Positions 1 through 9,155 of a DNA stretch of 64,000 nucleotides are shown piece after piece (positions within the stretch are counted from its first letter, which is position 1; each line of letters begins with the position of its first letter). The translations under genes and the position numbers were made by a program. Location of the stretch: positions 347,501 to 411,500 of the forward strand of contig JAEMWC010000764.1 in assembly GCA_016490735.1 (NCBI GenBank), written 5' to 3'. Origin of the DNA: Pachyseris speciosa (taxonomy: Eukaryota > Cnidaria > Anthozoa > Scleractinia > Pachyseridae). The notes beneath the pieces are model-generated. The model saw only the letters and a program-made list of their open reading frames with translations, did no database searches and was not told where the DNA came from.

Positions 1-1434
1 GGGGGTCACCACGCTTTTTAAGGTGCTACAATCAGTCAAACATACCCCCCTTTCCTGCAAATTTGGACGCTAGGGTGAAGTGTCTCAACATACAACATCT
101 GTGATTTTTTTACTTTAAAAAAGGGGCTTCCTTACTCTTCCATACAAAAGATAGCATAATGAAGGATGGCACTGAGCATAAGTAAAGGAGCTATGGACAT
201 TTTGTGAAGAAACACCAAAAATTTCAAGGTAAACAGCAATAGGAGAGGGTTGCTATGGTTACCAAGCACACTGTATTGCTTGTGTGGTGCTGATATGTTT
301 TTAAATTTTAAATTATTTTCAAAACATAGAAAATTTATATTTTTTTGAAATGTTAGTCTCTGTTTGATTTAAAATCAAATGAGATTGAAAAATCAGGGGG
401 TCCCCATGTTCATTTGAGAATTATGAGGTTTTGTACCCAGGCCCCTGATGGAGCAAAGTACATAATTTGATTGGAATAAGCTACTATATTTCTTGGAGTG
501 AAATCCAAAACAAAACATGAAATCAAAAACTAGATCACAAAATCTGGATAAAGATTTTTCCTAAACAAATATGCCCTTTAAGTGACAAAATAATTTATAG
601 TAATATTACTGTGCATGTTAAACCTACATTTGTCTTGGTGTTGAGATTTTTAAATACAGATGAACAATAATTATTAACAAATGGTAAACGGATCGGCATG
701 CACTATTGAGTCATGTTTTCATGCGGGGGGGGGGGGGGGGGTTACTAAGCACAAGAGAAGCGTAAGAGTCGCACAAGGTGTAGCCGAGAGTGACTCTAGC
801 TTCTTGAGTGCTTAGCACACCTGCCAAGGGCATCCACAACTTGTCAATAGTGCATGCTGATACGTTTAACATTTGTTTTACAACATAATCATAAACATCA
901 TAGAGAAAGCAAAGTCCCATTTTATTGCCTAAAATGTTCATGTAGTCTTACATGACCAAGAAAAACAAGCGCACGAAACTTCATTCACAGAAATTGCAGC
1001 GGCTTAATACTTCAGTAGACACTATGACGATTGAAACGATACAAATTTTGTAAAATCTCGCCCAAAAAAGGGAAATTTTAATTTATAAACAGCGCACATG
1101 TCAGCTATCATCAGCAGTGTTCACCCATGGGCAAATAGTAAATGGTTAATTGACCAATCAGAGCACAAGCTTTTCTTTAGTTATTGTTATAAAAATTAAT
1201 GAAATCTTAAGTACCAGATCAATGAAAAATCCTGATTACATTTACATGTAGATTCCAACTGGTTGTACATGTGTGCAACCAACACTCACTTAGGACATCA
1301 ATGTGTGGGAAGAATGTCAGTTTGTAGTGTTCTTCTTTGTTAATTTCTTTATTTTGAACTACTTCACATTAGGTTTTGATGTCTCATAATTTCGTCATCT
1401 AGACTACTATATGTAAACACAGCCAAAATGGAAT
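1..1434. other. non-coding flank with poly-G repeat
   Basis: AT-rich sequence downstream of the exonuclease gene. No credible reading frame is seen. It contains a run of 17 G at 725-741 and, on the minus strand over about 742-845, a copy of a repeat that recurs on the plus strand at about 15746-15842 (shared core CTCAAGAAGCTAGAG, both ending in a G/C homopolymer). Confidence 0.6.
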
Positions 1435-2216
1435 CTACTGCTGGAAAAAACTGCAAATTTTGGCAATAACTCTTCTGTTGTTGGTAACTCTTGGTTTGCC
1501 TTCAAAGTTTTCCTGGAGTACATTGGCAACTCCATCTAATCCACTCCTTTCAAATGCGAGCTTCAAATGGGAAATGGTCAGACCAGCGGCAGCTATCTTG
1601 TCTTCCATTCCCTTTGTAAGTGCCTTGCCATGGATTAGAGGTTGCAAACTATGTAAGTTCTTGTTCTTCTTGTTCAAGAATGTAGAATATTCCTGAAACC
1701 ATGCCAAGGTAAAGCTATGCTTCAAGAGCATAGAGTCATCAATGAACTGCAAGGAGAGTTTCTGCAACACCTGGACATCATCTACAGCATTGTGGGCATT
1801 GTAGGAGCAATGCAAAAGATCACTGGCCAACATCTCCTGAGTACTGCTCCTGCCAGGATATAGCTCTCTAAATGCCATGAGAGTGTCACAAAACCCAACA
1901 ACAAGTTCACTAAACTTGTCCATAAGGCCACACATTGATACTGCCTTGAGAAGGTGTTTTGCATCAAAAGCCTTAGCATTGTGAGCCAACAAGACACTTT
2001 GCTTTCTTGGCTTGAGCCATGTCAGAAGTTTCAACAGACCTTCAGCCAGGGTGACAGCAGTTACTGGCTGCCCATCAAAAAACAGCCTTCCACGATTGAA
2101 GGAAAGTTTATTTACAGCTGAAGCTCCAGCACTCACACCATGTTTAGGAAGGACATACACACTGAAACAACAACTTCCTTCAGCTGCTTCAAATTGCAAT
2201 ATTTCTGCATCATTAC
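1435..2216 (-). CDS. exon 5 (last): DEDDh exonuclease domain
   Basis: The acceptor TGTGTAG| at 2218/2217 joins Exo I to this exon (NDAEILQFEAAE). Exo II is HNAKAFDAKHLL and Exo III is YNAHNAVDDVQVLQ, so the two acidic residues of Exo I, the Asp of Exo II and the His and Asp of Exo III are all present. The fold should be an RNase T/DnaQ-type nuclease acting on single-stranded 3' ends. The C-terminal 90 residues (KALTKGMEDKIAAAGLTISH and following) form a helical tail that I expect in this family. The stop TAG is at 1435. No lesion is visible. Whether it degrades DNA or RNA cannot be told from sequence. Confidence 0.85.
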
Positions 2217-2863
2217 CTACACATAGAATAAACAAGCAGAATAATAAATTTTAGCTTGTCTGAGATGACATGATATGTGAAACAGAAAGAAGTGCTTGTT
2301 TAACAATTCAATTATGTCCTAAGAGTAGTATTCATATACAAGTGATATTGACCTGTGTGCATGCATGGGCCCATTGTAGGGCGTGTGCATCATGGGAATG
2401 TACAATGTAATAAAATGCATCATTACATGCATGATTTGACCAATCAAAGCATATCCTTTTCTTTGAATACTTGACAGAGCATTTAATTCAGTGTTTTAAT
2501 ACCAGTACCAAAGTAATAGTTATTTCAATATTACTATGGTCAATCACAAAAGCTGCTATAAATTTAGCACGATATTAACCGTGAATCAGAACTCTAAGCA
2601 AATACATTTATTTCTGATAGTATGAAAAAGTGCATGGCAATTAAGGTTTTCTAGCAATCACAGAGTTAATGTACATTAATGCAAGACTAAAGTAAGACAT
2701 AATTGCTGTACTTTCAACACCCACCTGGAAACTGCCCTAATATATGGTATTCCTTCCTTAATTATTACAATAATAATATCACCGGTATATAATAACATTA
2801 TTATATTATAGCTAGGTGCTGTATGTATAGCAGATCAAGACTTTGAAAATAATTATATAGTAC

Positions 2864-3197
2864 CTCTTGAGGATGTTTCCAAATCAATGAACACTTTTTT
2901 TATGTCGGGTACCACTGCCTGTGTAATTTTTCTAAGCTCTGGGAGTGCATCAGGAGGAGGGATTTTTCTCTGTTCATCACCACCTTCATTGCTATAGCCT
3001 AAACCACTTTTGTACTGTACTCCCTCTCTGTTTTCTAGCTGCCTGTTCTTTGTTGCACGCTTGTCTTTCCTTTCTCTTCTCTTAGCCTTGTATTCTCTTG
3101 TCTTTGTTTTCAAACTGACTTTACTATTCTTTCTATCTACTCTCTCTGCCTGTTTTTGACAGTACCTGCCTGGAGATAGCTGAATCTCTTGAAAGAC
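2864..3197 (-). CDS. exon 4: basic linker and exonuclease motif I
   Basis: Acceptor CATCTTAG| at 3199/3198, donor AAGAG|GTACT at 2864/2863. The exon begins VFQEIQLSPGRYCQKQAER and has a long Lys/Arg-rich stretch (KTKTREYKAKRRERKDKRA), probably disordered or nucleic-acid binding. It ends with VFIDLETSSRG, where D and E form motif Exo I of DEDDh 3'-5' exonucleases. The phase-1 donor completes a Gly codon with the next exon. Confidence 0.8.
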
Positions 3198-3485
3198 CTA
3201 AGATGCAGTATAATAAGACCAAAAAAGAAGGAAAATGAAGATCAGGACAAAAACTAGCATGTGAGTAGAGCAGGCTAGGGATTGCAAGACCCATCTAATG
3301 ACCACACCACTACATGATATTGGACCCCTCCCTTCCCTTGAGAAAAAAAAATATATTTTTTGTGTATTGAGTCCCAACTTGGAACAAGAACATGGTCATG
3401 TTATAAGGTCATTTACTTCATATGTAATCAGACAAGTATTCTATACTAATTCCTCACTCACTTCACAAAATACATGAAAGCTGTT

Positions 3486-4507
3486 TTAACCCATTGGCAC
3501 CTGTGCCGGCCAAAACCGGCCGTAAAAAACTCCCATGCTTCAAAACATTGCAACTTTCTCAATCGCACAAATATTGCCTTAACTGTTAGTTGTGAGCACG
3601 AAATGGAATGCCCTTTAAATTTGGATATCCAATAAATGCAAGAAACGTAGCGATTTTTACCAAATATGGCCTTTTGAGTTTGGACAAGAACGAAACTGGC
3701 CGTTTTTAACGTCAAAGAGAAACAACAAAAATGCCCCTTTTTGCCTTCATGTTTTTTAGGGAAATCATCGTCCAAAAACCAAAATTCAACCATCATAACA
3801 AAATTCAGTCCTTTTTCTAGCTTAGAAATGACTTTTTTTGTTCATATTCTTCTCCCGAGCGTAGATACAGCCTTTTGTTCCAGTGCATTCGGGCCTTCCC
3901 GACATTTTCAACATCTTGAGCGCATTGCATGCTGGGAACTAACGAGAATTTTTGACAGCGCCCGTTCCTTCCCCCAATTCTTTCACATATAAACTAAGTC
4001 TACAGCCACTCCGACCTACCGCCAAAATTTCCTGCTCGTAGTCATCTTCAGTACACAGAAATTCCAAAATATGTGGCGGTAGGTCGAGAAATTCATCAAT
4101 AGTCGAGTCCCAAAGGTACTAAGTGTTCGACCGGCCAAATTCCCAGTTCGTCGAGTAACAAGCCAAATTCAACAACAAAGTACATCACCTTGCTCGATTC
4201 TTTGAGAAAGTGGACTCTTAGCTACCGTCACGCTTAATGGTGCTCATCAGGCAGCCGCTAAAGATGAAAAATGGCTGTAAATTTAGCAGAAATCGCAAGC
4301 AAACCGAACTTGGGCCATTGTTGTCGCTTCACGGATAAAAAATAGCTACGTCAAAATGACGTTTTCAGAAACCTTGAGCCTCCAGTGGCTTAGGAAAGCA
4401 CCACTTTTCCCTGGTAGTTCAAATAAAGAGTCACGAATTGCTATTCATCATTTATAGGTGGAAAATCACTCCGAAAATGTAAAAACCTGCGGTAGTCAAT
4501 AGGTTAA
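3486..4507. mobile_element. piggyBac-like non-autonomous element, copy 1 (TTAA flanks)
   Basis: A 1014-bp element (3490-4503) begins CCCATTGGCAC and ends GTCAATAGG, flanked on both sides by TTAA (3486-3489, 4504-4507). A nearly identical copy lies at 46284-47305. TTAA target duplication and CCC...GGG ends are the signature of the piggyBac superfamily. There is no transposase coding, so it would need help from an autonomous relative. It sits in the intron between exons 3 and 4 of the Mutator-like/exonuclease gene. The internal GGCCAAAACCGGCC is palindromic. Confidence 0.8.
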
Positions 4508-4638
4508 GCATTACATAAAATTCAGGTTTTGGAAATTCAAGTTGAATTACTAATTTATTAAATAATTTATTTAGTATAATTATAATTATTTTTGGGGCAT
4601 CAAAAATGTCAAACTAGTAAAGCATATGTGTAATTCAC

Positions 4639-5435
4639 CTCTGGGATATAGTTGTGACCCAGGTTTTTCTGACTGACTGCACAAGCAACCCTAAAATCAT
4701 TGCTTTCACTGGATGCGTGATGACGAATCTTTGGAGCTTTACTTCCCACTGTGTTATTGAGTGATTCATTAGCTTGGCTTGAACCAAGGGGTGCAAGTTT
4801 CTCTACATTCTGTACAAACAGATTAACAAGAACTGTCAGGTCTTCTTTCAGCTCATCTCCTTGCAAATCTTTACCATGGGGTAGTGAAGTATGCTGGTAT
4901 GTAGAAGGATTTTTTAGGTAGCCACACCAAGAAATACTGCAACCATCATGGTGTCCAAATGTATGTGGAACAATGGCCTTGAGGTTTTTCTCCATCCCTT
5001 GGACATCACCTTTGTTCTGTTTCAGTGCATAGCTAAAACAAGTTTGCAAATAATCAATGACTTTGTTAGTCAGAATCCCTTTGTATTTTGACTGTAGGCT
5101 GTAAAGACTGCTTCCAAATGACTGTTTTGCATGAACAACATCAGACCATTTTTCAACATCGTGTTCGACAGTTTCTCTAACTTTTTTTATGGTAGATGAA
5201 TCTTCATCCCCAACGAGAACTGATACTTGAGCACCATGTTTTTCAAGGTCTGTTGCCAACTTGGCAGCTAGATCTGGCTCCATGGCTTTTGCAGATCCTG
5301 CCCAGTTGAGGCGACAAACGTGTGTTCTTGGTTTATTCCCCATTCTTGATGCTGCTTCACAAGTTGCACAGCGTTTGGTTCTTGTGCCATATGCAACAAC
5401 TTTTCCTGAACAAAGGCCAATCATGGAGCCAACAC
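4639..5435 (-). CDS. exon 3: Mutator-like transposase domain core
   Basis: Acceptor TTAAAG| and donor GAG|GTGAAT bound an uninterrupted 797-base exon. It contains Cys and His residues spaced as CATCEAASRMG and THVCRLNWAGSAKAMEPDLA, a pattern I recognise from the Mutator-like transposase domain of cnidarian and lancelet proteins. Further on are HTFGHHDGCSISWCGY, KAPKIRHHASSESNDFR and the end of the domain. I cannot assign a full DDE triad from sequence alone. The exon joins in phase 1 to the previous exon and phase 0 to the next. Confidence 0.8.
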
Positions 5436-5512
5436 CTTTAATAATAATATATTAGTCCTTTAATATTTGACCAAAAATATAAAACAGTAAACCACCATGG
5501 AGGACCACTGAT

Positions 5513-5838
5513 CCCAGGTGGGGTACTCCAGATTTCAAGTGACAGAGATGATAGAGTGAGGGCAAAAATCCAAACCCAAAAAAATCCCAAGGGCTTCCAA
5601 CATTTAACCCAAAAAAATTACTGGACCATTAATATTAACTCCAAAACTGAGTGTTAAAGTGTTAAAAATTTCCAAAGGGGATTAAATGATACGCCCGAAA
5701 AAATCCCCATTGAAATCAAGCCACACAAAAAATACTTGCCAAATTTTCCCACCCAAAAAAATCCTGGATCAAAAATTTCAAACCAAAAAAATCCTTTGAT
5801 CATCCCTGTCACTAGAAATCCAGAGTAACCCCCCTGGG
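5513..5838. mobile_element. foldback element in intron
   Basis: Inverted ends CCCAGGTGGGGTACTCCAGA and, on the other strand, CCCAGGGGGGTTACTCTGGA bound about 326 bp of A/C-rich sequence with many CCCAAAAAAATC stretches. The arms are about 40 bases long and imperfect. The family resembles the abundant GGGTACTCC repeats of corals. It is intronic to the Mutator-like/exonuclease gene. Confidence 0.6.
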
Positions 5839-6273
5839 CTACTGATACACTAATAATTTTATTACTTTCTGTGTGTGTGGGGTTACAAAAGTAACCACTT
5901 CCAATGGCTGTCGGATGCGTTGATCAATTATCCTGAAAAGAACTGAAACTTCCTTACGTTTGTTTTAAGATTCTGAATTGTTGCTGTGTCTGGAATTATT
6001 CTGATCACTACATTACCAGTTGATTCTCTAAGTCGGTCGAGTCTCAGGTTCTAAGCAATCTTTACAACACTCCAAGGAAATTGTGTTCCTTGCGTTACAG
6101 ATGCGTTATGCTGTACATCATGTACATGCATGTATTATAAGGTTTGCACCCTGATGACCACCTACATGTAGCTTTAGGTTGTAGGTGTTAGTTTACAGAA
6201 GATTTGATTGTATTACATGTGGCGTGATGTGCATGACACTGTGTTTTCTTTATAGTACATGTAGCAAAATTAC

Positions 6274-6509
6274 CTGTCAAACTATTGTGGCCCTTTCCAC
6301 GCTTTTGCCAGCCCATGTCATATGATGTTCCAATGGCCACAGTCACTTCAGATTCATCTTTTCTCCAATACTCTTTCTCTGCTGCTAAAGCGTCTTCACA
6401 TGATCTCTTTGCTAATTTTTCTACCACTGGACCGACCTCTCGTTCTCTAGCCTTCAGGGTGTTTTACCCCACGGCAGGTACGTTCAGTCAGTGATGTCAA
6501 CGGAGTTCA
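6274..6509 (-). CDS. exon 2, downstream half, of Mutator-like/exonuclease gene
   Basis: Beyond the MULE the reading resumes as NVPAVG, stop, NTLKAREREVGPVVEKLAKR and continues to a SYDMGWQKRGKGHNSLTG motif characteristic of the Mutator-like transposase domain. A TAA codon replaces one residue at about 6465, and about 4 extra bases (repeated ACTG) disturb the junction with the transposon. The donor is ACAG|GTAATT at 6274/6273, phase 1, matching the next exon. Confidence 0.75.
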
Positions 6510-6510
6510 G

Positions 6511-6597
6511 TCGTTTCGATACACGGTCGTTTCGATACACGTCGTTTCGATACACGTCTAAGTCGTTTCGATGCAAATAGGAAGTCGATTCGATACA
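6511..6597 (+). repeat. left TIR of MULE
   Basis: The left terminal inverted repeat matches the reverse complement of 8334-8421 with only a few differences. It has an internal array of about 15-bp TCGTTTCGATACACG units, plausibly transposase binding sites. Confidence 0.85.
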
Positions 6598-6898
6598 ACC
6601 GGTATCAAATGCTGAAAGAGCTTGTTGGTCATGTTAAATGAACATTTTCTGTTTCATAACTGCGATGATCACGATTTTTTGCGTATAATCGCTGAAATTT
6701 TAAAGTTATGTGGTTCATTTGGTTGCTTTTTACCGGCTCTGCACGCTTTGTTGATTGGGGTGGCTAAACGATCTAACATTTGATAGTAGGGGTTATAAAG
6801 CACGCAAGTTAAATTTGAAGCACGTGCGACGCTAAGTCTATTTTGGACTTGGAATAATTTCAAGAGACTGCTTAATTGAAAATCATCGTTCTAAAAAG

Positions 6899-7055
6899 GT
6901 TTGCAATGTGGTGGTTGCCAGAAATGGCAACACAGAACATGTGATACCGGCATTTCCAGGGAGCAGTACCGTGCCGCCGTACAGTCGGGCCAGCCGATTG
7001 ATTGGCGCTGTGACCCCTGCAGTGATCTGGCAGAAAGAAACGAGACTACATTAAG
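6899..7055 (+). CDS. MULE exon with half PHD finger
   Basis: Read from 6901 the frame gives LQCGGCQKWQHRTC, then GISREQYRAAVQSGQP, then DWRCDPC. This C-x2-C, W-x-H-x2-C, W-x-C-x2-C order is the C-terminal part of a PHD finger (zinc-binding, often reads histone tails). The exon is bounded by AAAAAG| and AAG|GTGAGT at 7055/7056, phase 2. It lies inside the MULE TIRs and is co-oriented with the transposase fragments, so it was probably part of the element's own protein. The first half of the finger is not seen. Confidence 0.55.
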
Positions 7056-7200
7056 GTGAGTACAATCTAATCTATCATAATTATTATCACTTTCTAAGGA
7101 CAACAGAGGGAGTGGAGGGTGCCATCAAGGCAATTAATTAATTTCATTCTGGGCACTACTTTCAAAAGGTTTTTATGACTGTTGTATCTTATACTTATAG

Positions 7201-7359
7201 GTTTTACAAACGGTGCTTGAGTTGCTACCATGGATACCGGAGGTGAGAAGAATAACAATTGACTTCGAGAAAGCCATGTGGTCGGCGTTGAGACAGCTCT
7301 TCCCGGATGTGGAAATCCATGGCTGCACATTCCACTGGACTCAAGCTGTATGGAGAAAG
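7201..7359 (+). CDS. MULE transposase fragment (second catalytic Asp)
   Basis: Acceptor TTATAG| at 7200 and donor AAG|GTAAGT at 7359/7360. It reads [30 protein letters not shown] and [13 protein letters not shown]. The Asp in TIDFE and the GCxFHW motif are standard for the MULE transposase domain. The exon is phase 0 at both ends and does not match the phase-2 donor of the PHD exon, implying loss of at least one intervening exon. Confidence 0.75.
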
Positions 7360-7590
7360 GTAAGTTTTTTTCATTTTAAGTTATTTACCCTTAAAATCAG
7401 TAATAAGGCCAACAACATTTTAAGTTCCATTCCTTTCCTTGATCAAATGACCCATTTTGACAAGATGTCGTTTTGATCTCATCCTAAAAGTACTGAAGTT
7501 GAAACTCCATATTGTAATAAAAGAAATATTTGTAATACAAGACATAGATACTCTTCGTCCTATTTTTTCCCTAACCACGTACAATAATTG

Positions 7591-8046
7591 GCCTTGCCGT
7601 TTTTACCTGCTGACGACATCGAACCAGAGTTTACAAGATTGACGAGCGACGCAGCAACCCCCCAGTTGACAGAACTCACAACGTACGTAAAGACCACCTG
7701 GATAGACGAAAACAGCAACTGGCCACCGTCATCCTGGTCCACTTTCATGAGATCCATTCGCACGAACAATGACATAGAGGGCTGGCACTTGCGACTAAAC
7801 CGACAAGCCTCCGGCAAATCCCAGTTGCCTTTCTATCTTCTAGTACACCTGCTACATCGAGAGGCATGTCTGACAGCAATCCAAATCCGGCTGGTCTCAG
7901 AGAAAAAACTCAAGAGAATCCAGCGACTAAAATATCGAAACTTACAGGCGAAGATCTTTAGTCTGTGGGAAGAATTCAACAATGGAACACGCAATGCGAG
8001 ACAGCTGTTCAAAGCATGTTCTTATTTAAATGGACCCATTGTATGA
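7591..8046 (+). CDS. MULE transposase C-terminal fragment
   Basis: It reads ALPFLPADDIEPEFTRL, then TTWIDENSNWPPSSWSTF, then RTNNDIEGWHLRLN, where the Glu of NNDIEGWH is the expected third catalytic residue, and a helical C-terminus ending at TGA 8046. Directly upstream is an in-frame TAA (about 7585) and no good splice acceptor, so the 5' junction is degraded. About 150 residues, comparable to the C-terminal part of animal MULE proteins. Confidence 0.75.
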   Translation, partial: ALPFLPADDIEPEFTRLTSDAATPQLTELTTYVKTTWIDENSNWPPSSWSTFMRSIRTNNDIEGWHLRLNRQASGKSQLPFYLLVHLLHREACLTAIQIRLVSEKKLKRIQRLKYRNLQAKIFSLWEEFNNGTRNARQLFKACSYLNGPIV

Positions 8047-8333
8047 AAAGAAGCCTTGTAAGCCATAAACGTTGTTAGCATTAAAAAAAGTTTTGTATGA
8101 TTGAACGTTGTTAGCATTAAAAACAGTTTTATATAATTGAACCAGCTTTTTCTTTGATTGGTGATTGATGAGTTCAAAGTGACTGATTAATAGATCGTTC
8201 CGTCGGTGTTTAGACAACTATTGATATTGGGAAGGTCACAAAGCTATTTGTCACATCGCTCGTGATTCTACGCGATTTAATAATAAAAAAGTTTGGAGAG
8301 TTTTTTCCTGAAGACATCTAGTTCCAAATTAAC

Positions 8334-8421
8334 TGTATCGAATCGACTTCCTATTTGCATCGAAACGACTTTGACGTGTATCGAAACGACGTGTATCGAA
8401 ACGACCGTGTATCGAAACGAC
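8334..8421 (-). repeat. right TIR of MULE
   Basis: Inverted partner of 6511-6597. Six further bases (8424-8429) separate it from the right copy of the flanking duplication. Confidence 0.85.
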
Positions 8422-8423
8422 CG

Positions 8424-8480
8424 TAATCCATGTCAACAAGGAGTTCACATCCGTTGGGCCTATTCCCGCATCCAACATGC
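8424..8480 (-). CDS. exon 2, upstream half, of Mutator-like/exonuclease gene
   Basis: The acceptor is TTGTGTAG| at 8482/8481. Joined in phase to exon 1, the exon reads GMLDAGIGPTDVNSLLT, a family-typical segment, and then runs into the terminal repeat of the inserted MULE. The reading continues on the other side of the transposon at 6509. Confidence 0.75.
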
Positions 8481-8577
8481 CTACACAACGTAAATAAATT
8501 TTCAAGAAAGTAAGTTCAGTATATACAAGAAAAAAACGCAGGGGTTTAAACCATGTTTGAGATAAATAAGGACTTAC

Positions 8578-8999
8578 CTGCTGCAAGCTTCGTGTTTACG
8601 TCGAATATTGGTCTCCCAACACGAGTGTCGACACGATGTGTCTTGTTTGTGAGACAAACGTTCATTTCTCCACAGTCAACACAATTGATATAGGGAAAGC
8701 TACCTAAGCCCGATAAGGTTTCTTCGCAACAGTTAGACAGCTGTAAAGGCTTGCCGCACGTTTTACAGCTGGAGTCAAGAGCTTTCGCCAACACGTCCAG
8801 TTCGACTTCTAGGATCTCGTCTTCCGTGAAGGATGGAGACATTATCATCATTGGGATCATCAACATGAGTAGTTTCACTTTTTGTTGCATCGTCAAGGAA
8901 GTTCTTCTTCCAGAACTTAGCAAACTTACGGCGCCTTTCCTGCTCTTTCCGACGGACGAAAACACCTTTCTTGTTGCGAACTCGCTGAACCGCCGCCAT
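8578..8999 (-). CDS. exon 1 of Mutator-like/exonuclease gene (frameshifted)
   Basis: The exon starts at ATG 8999 (MAAVQRVRNKKGV) with a very basic stretch of about 35 residues, then an acidic stretch (DDPNDDN). The frame is lost near 8830-8850 and continues one base off with TEDEILEVELDVLAKAL, followed by a possible zinc-binding region (CKTCGKPL, CC, INCVDCGEMN) and GRPIFDVNTKLAAG. The donor is CAG|GTAAGT at 8578/8577, phase 1. The Cys-pair region followed by a DVNTKLAAGML motif is what I expect at the N-terminus of this family. The frame change could be an assembly error, but the insertion in the next exon makes real decay plausible. Confidence 0.7.
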
Positions 9000-9082
9000 C
9001 TTGGAAAGTGTGCGTGCCAAAATAAGTTGCTGATGTCGTGTTATGCGCAGAAGAGATGCGCAGTGCAAAACGGGGGAATGAC

Positions 9083-9151
9083 AATCTCGTTCCCAGAGCC
9101 CACGTGTCTTTTGGCCAGCGCCAAGATACGGAGCTCTGGAATAATCCATTT
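9083..9151 (+). repeat. left arm of distant inverted repeat
   Basis: A 69-bp stretch starting AATCTCGTTCCCAGAGCCC and ending GGAATAATCCATTTT recurs nearly exactly, inverted, at 13635-13703. The pair could be ends of one 4.6-kb element or two independent copies of a short repeat. Confidence 0.75.
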
Positions 9152-9155
9152 TTGT

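Larger units (their letters stand above)
6510..8429 (+). mobile_element. MULE DNA transposon with PHD finger, defective
   Basis: Terminal inverted repeats of about 87 bp (6511-6597 and 8334-8421) enclose transposase remnants in plus orientation. Each TIR has three tandem copies of TCGTTTCGATACACG and then AGTCGTTTCGATGCAAAT. Flanks carry an imperfect duplication, ATGTCAACGGAGTTCA at 6494-6509 and the same with two extra A at 8430-8447. That is longer than the 8-11 bp expected for MULEs. The element splits exon 2 of a minus-strand gene. The coding part lacks the segment with the first catalytic Asp, and exon phases on either side of the gap do not match, so an internal deletion has occurred. 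Confidence 0.8.
1435..8999 (-). pseudogene. Mutator-like transposase-domain / DEDDh exonuclease gene, broken by MULE insertion
   Basis: Six coding blocks on the minus strand join with matching phase at GT/AG sites: 8999-8578, 8480-8424 (interrupted) 6509-6274, 5435-4639, 3197-2864 and 2216-1435. In order they give a basic N-terminus, a Cys-rich region, the Mutator-like transposase domain common in anthozoan genomes, a Lys/Arg-rich linker and a DEDDh exonuclease. Three lesions are visible: a one-base frame change near 8830-8850, a 1.9-kb MULE inside exon 2, and an in-frame TAA at about 6465 just after the insertion. The downstream exons have no lesion. Introns hold a foldback element (5513-5838) and a piggyBac-like element (3490-4503). 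The family assignment is from recalled sequence patterns; the exon structure is read from the sequence. A shorter transcript starting downstream of the insertion could still make exonuclease. Confidence 0.8.

Noticed and set aside
711..941. Minus-strand frame ending in a Pro run
   Set aside because: The Pro run translates the poly-G homopolymer; the rest overlaps a dispersed repeat.
3458..3796. Minus-strand frame of 112 residues, repeated at 46277-46594
   Set aside because: It lies in the piggyBac-like element; it is shared because the element copies are near-identical, and it does not resemble a transposase.
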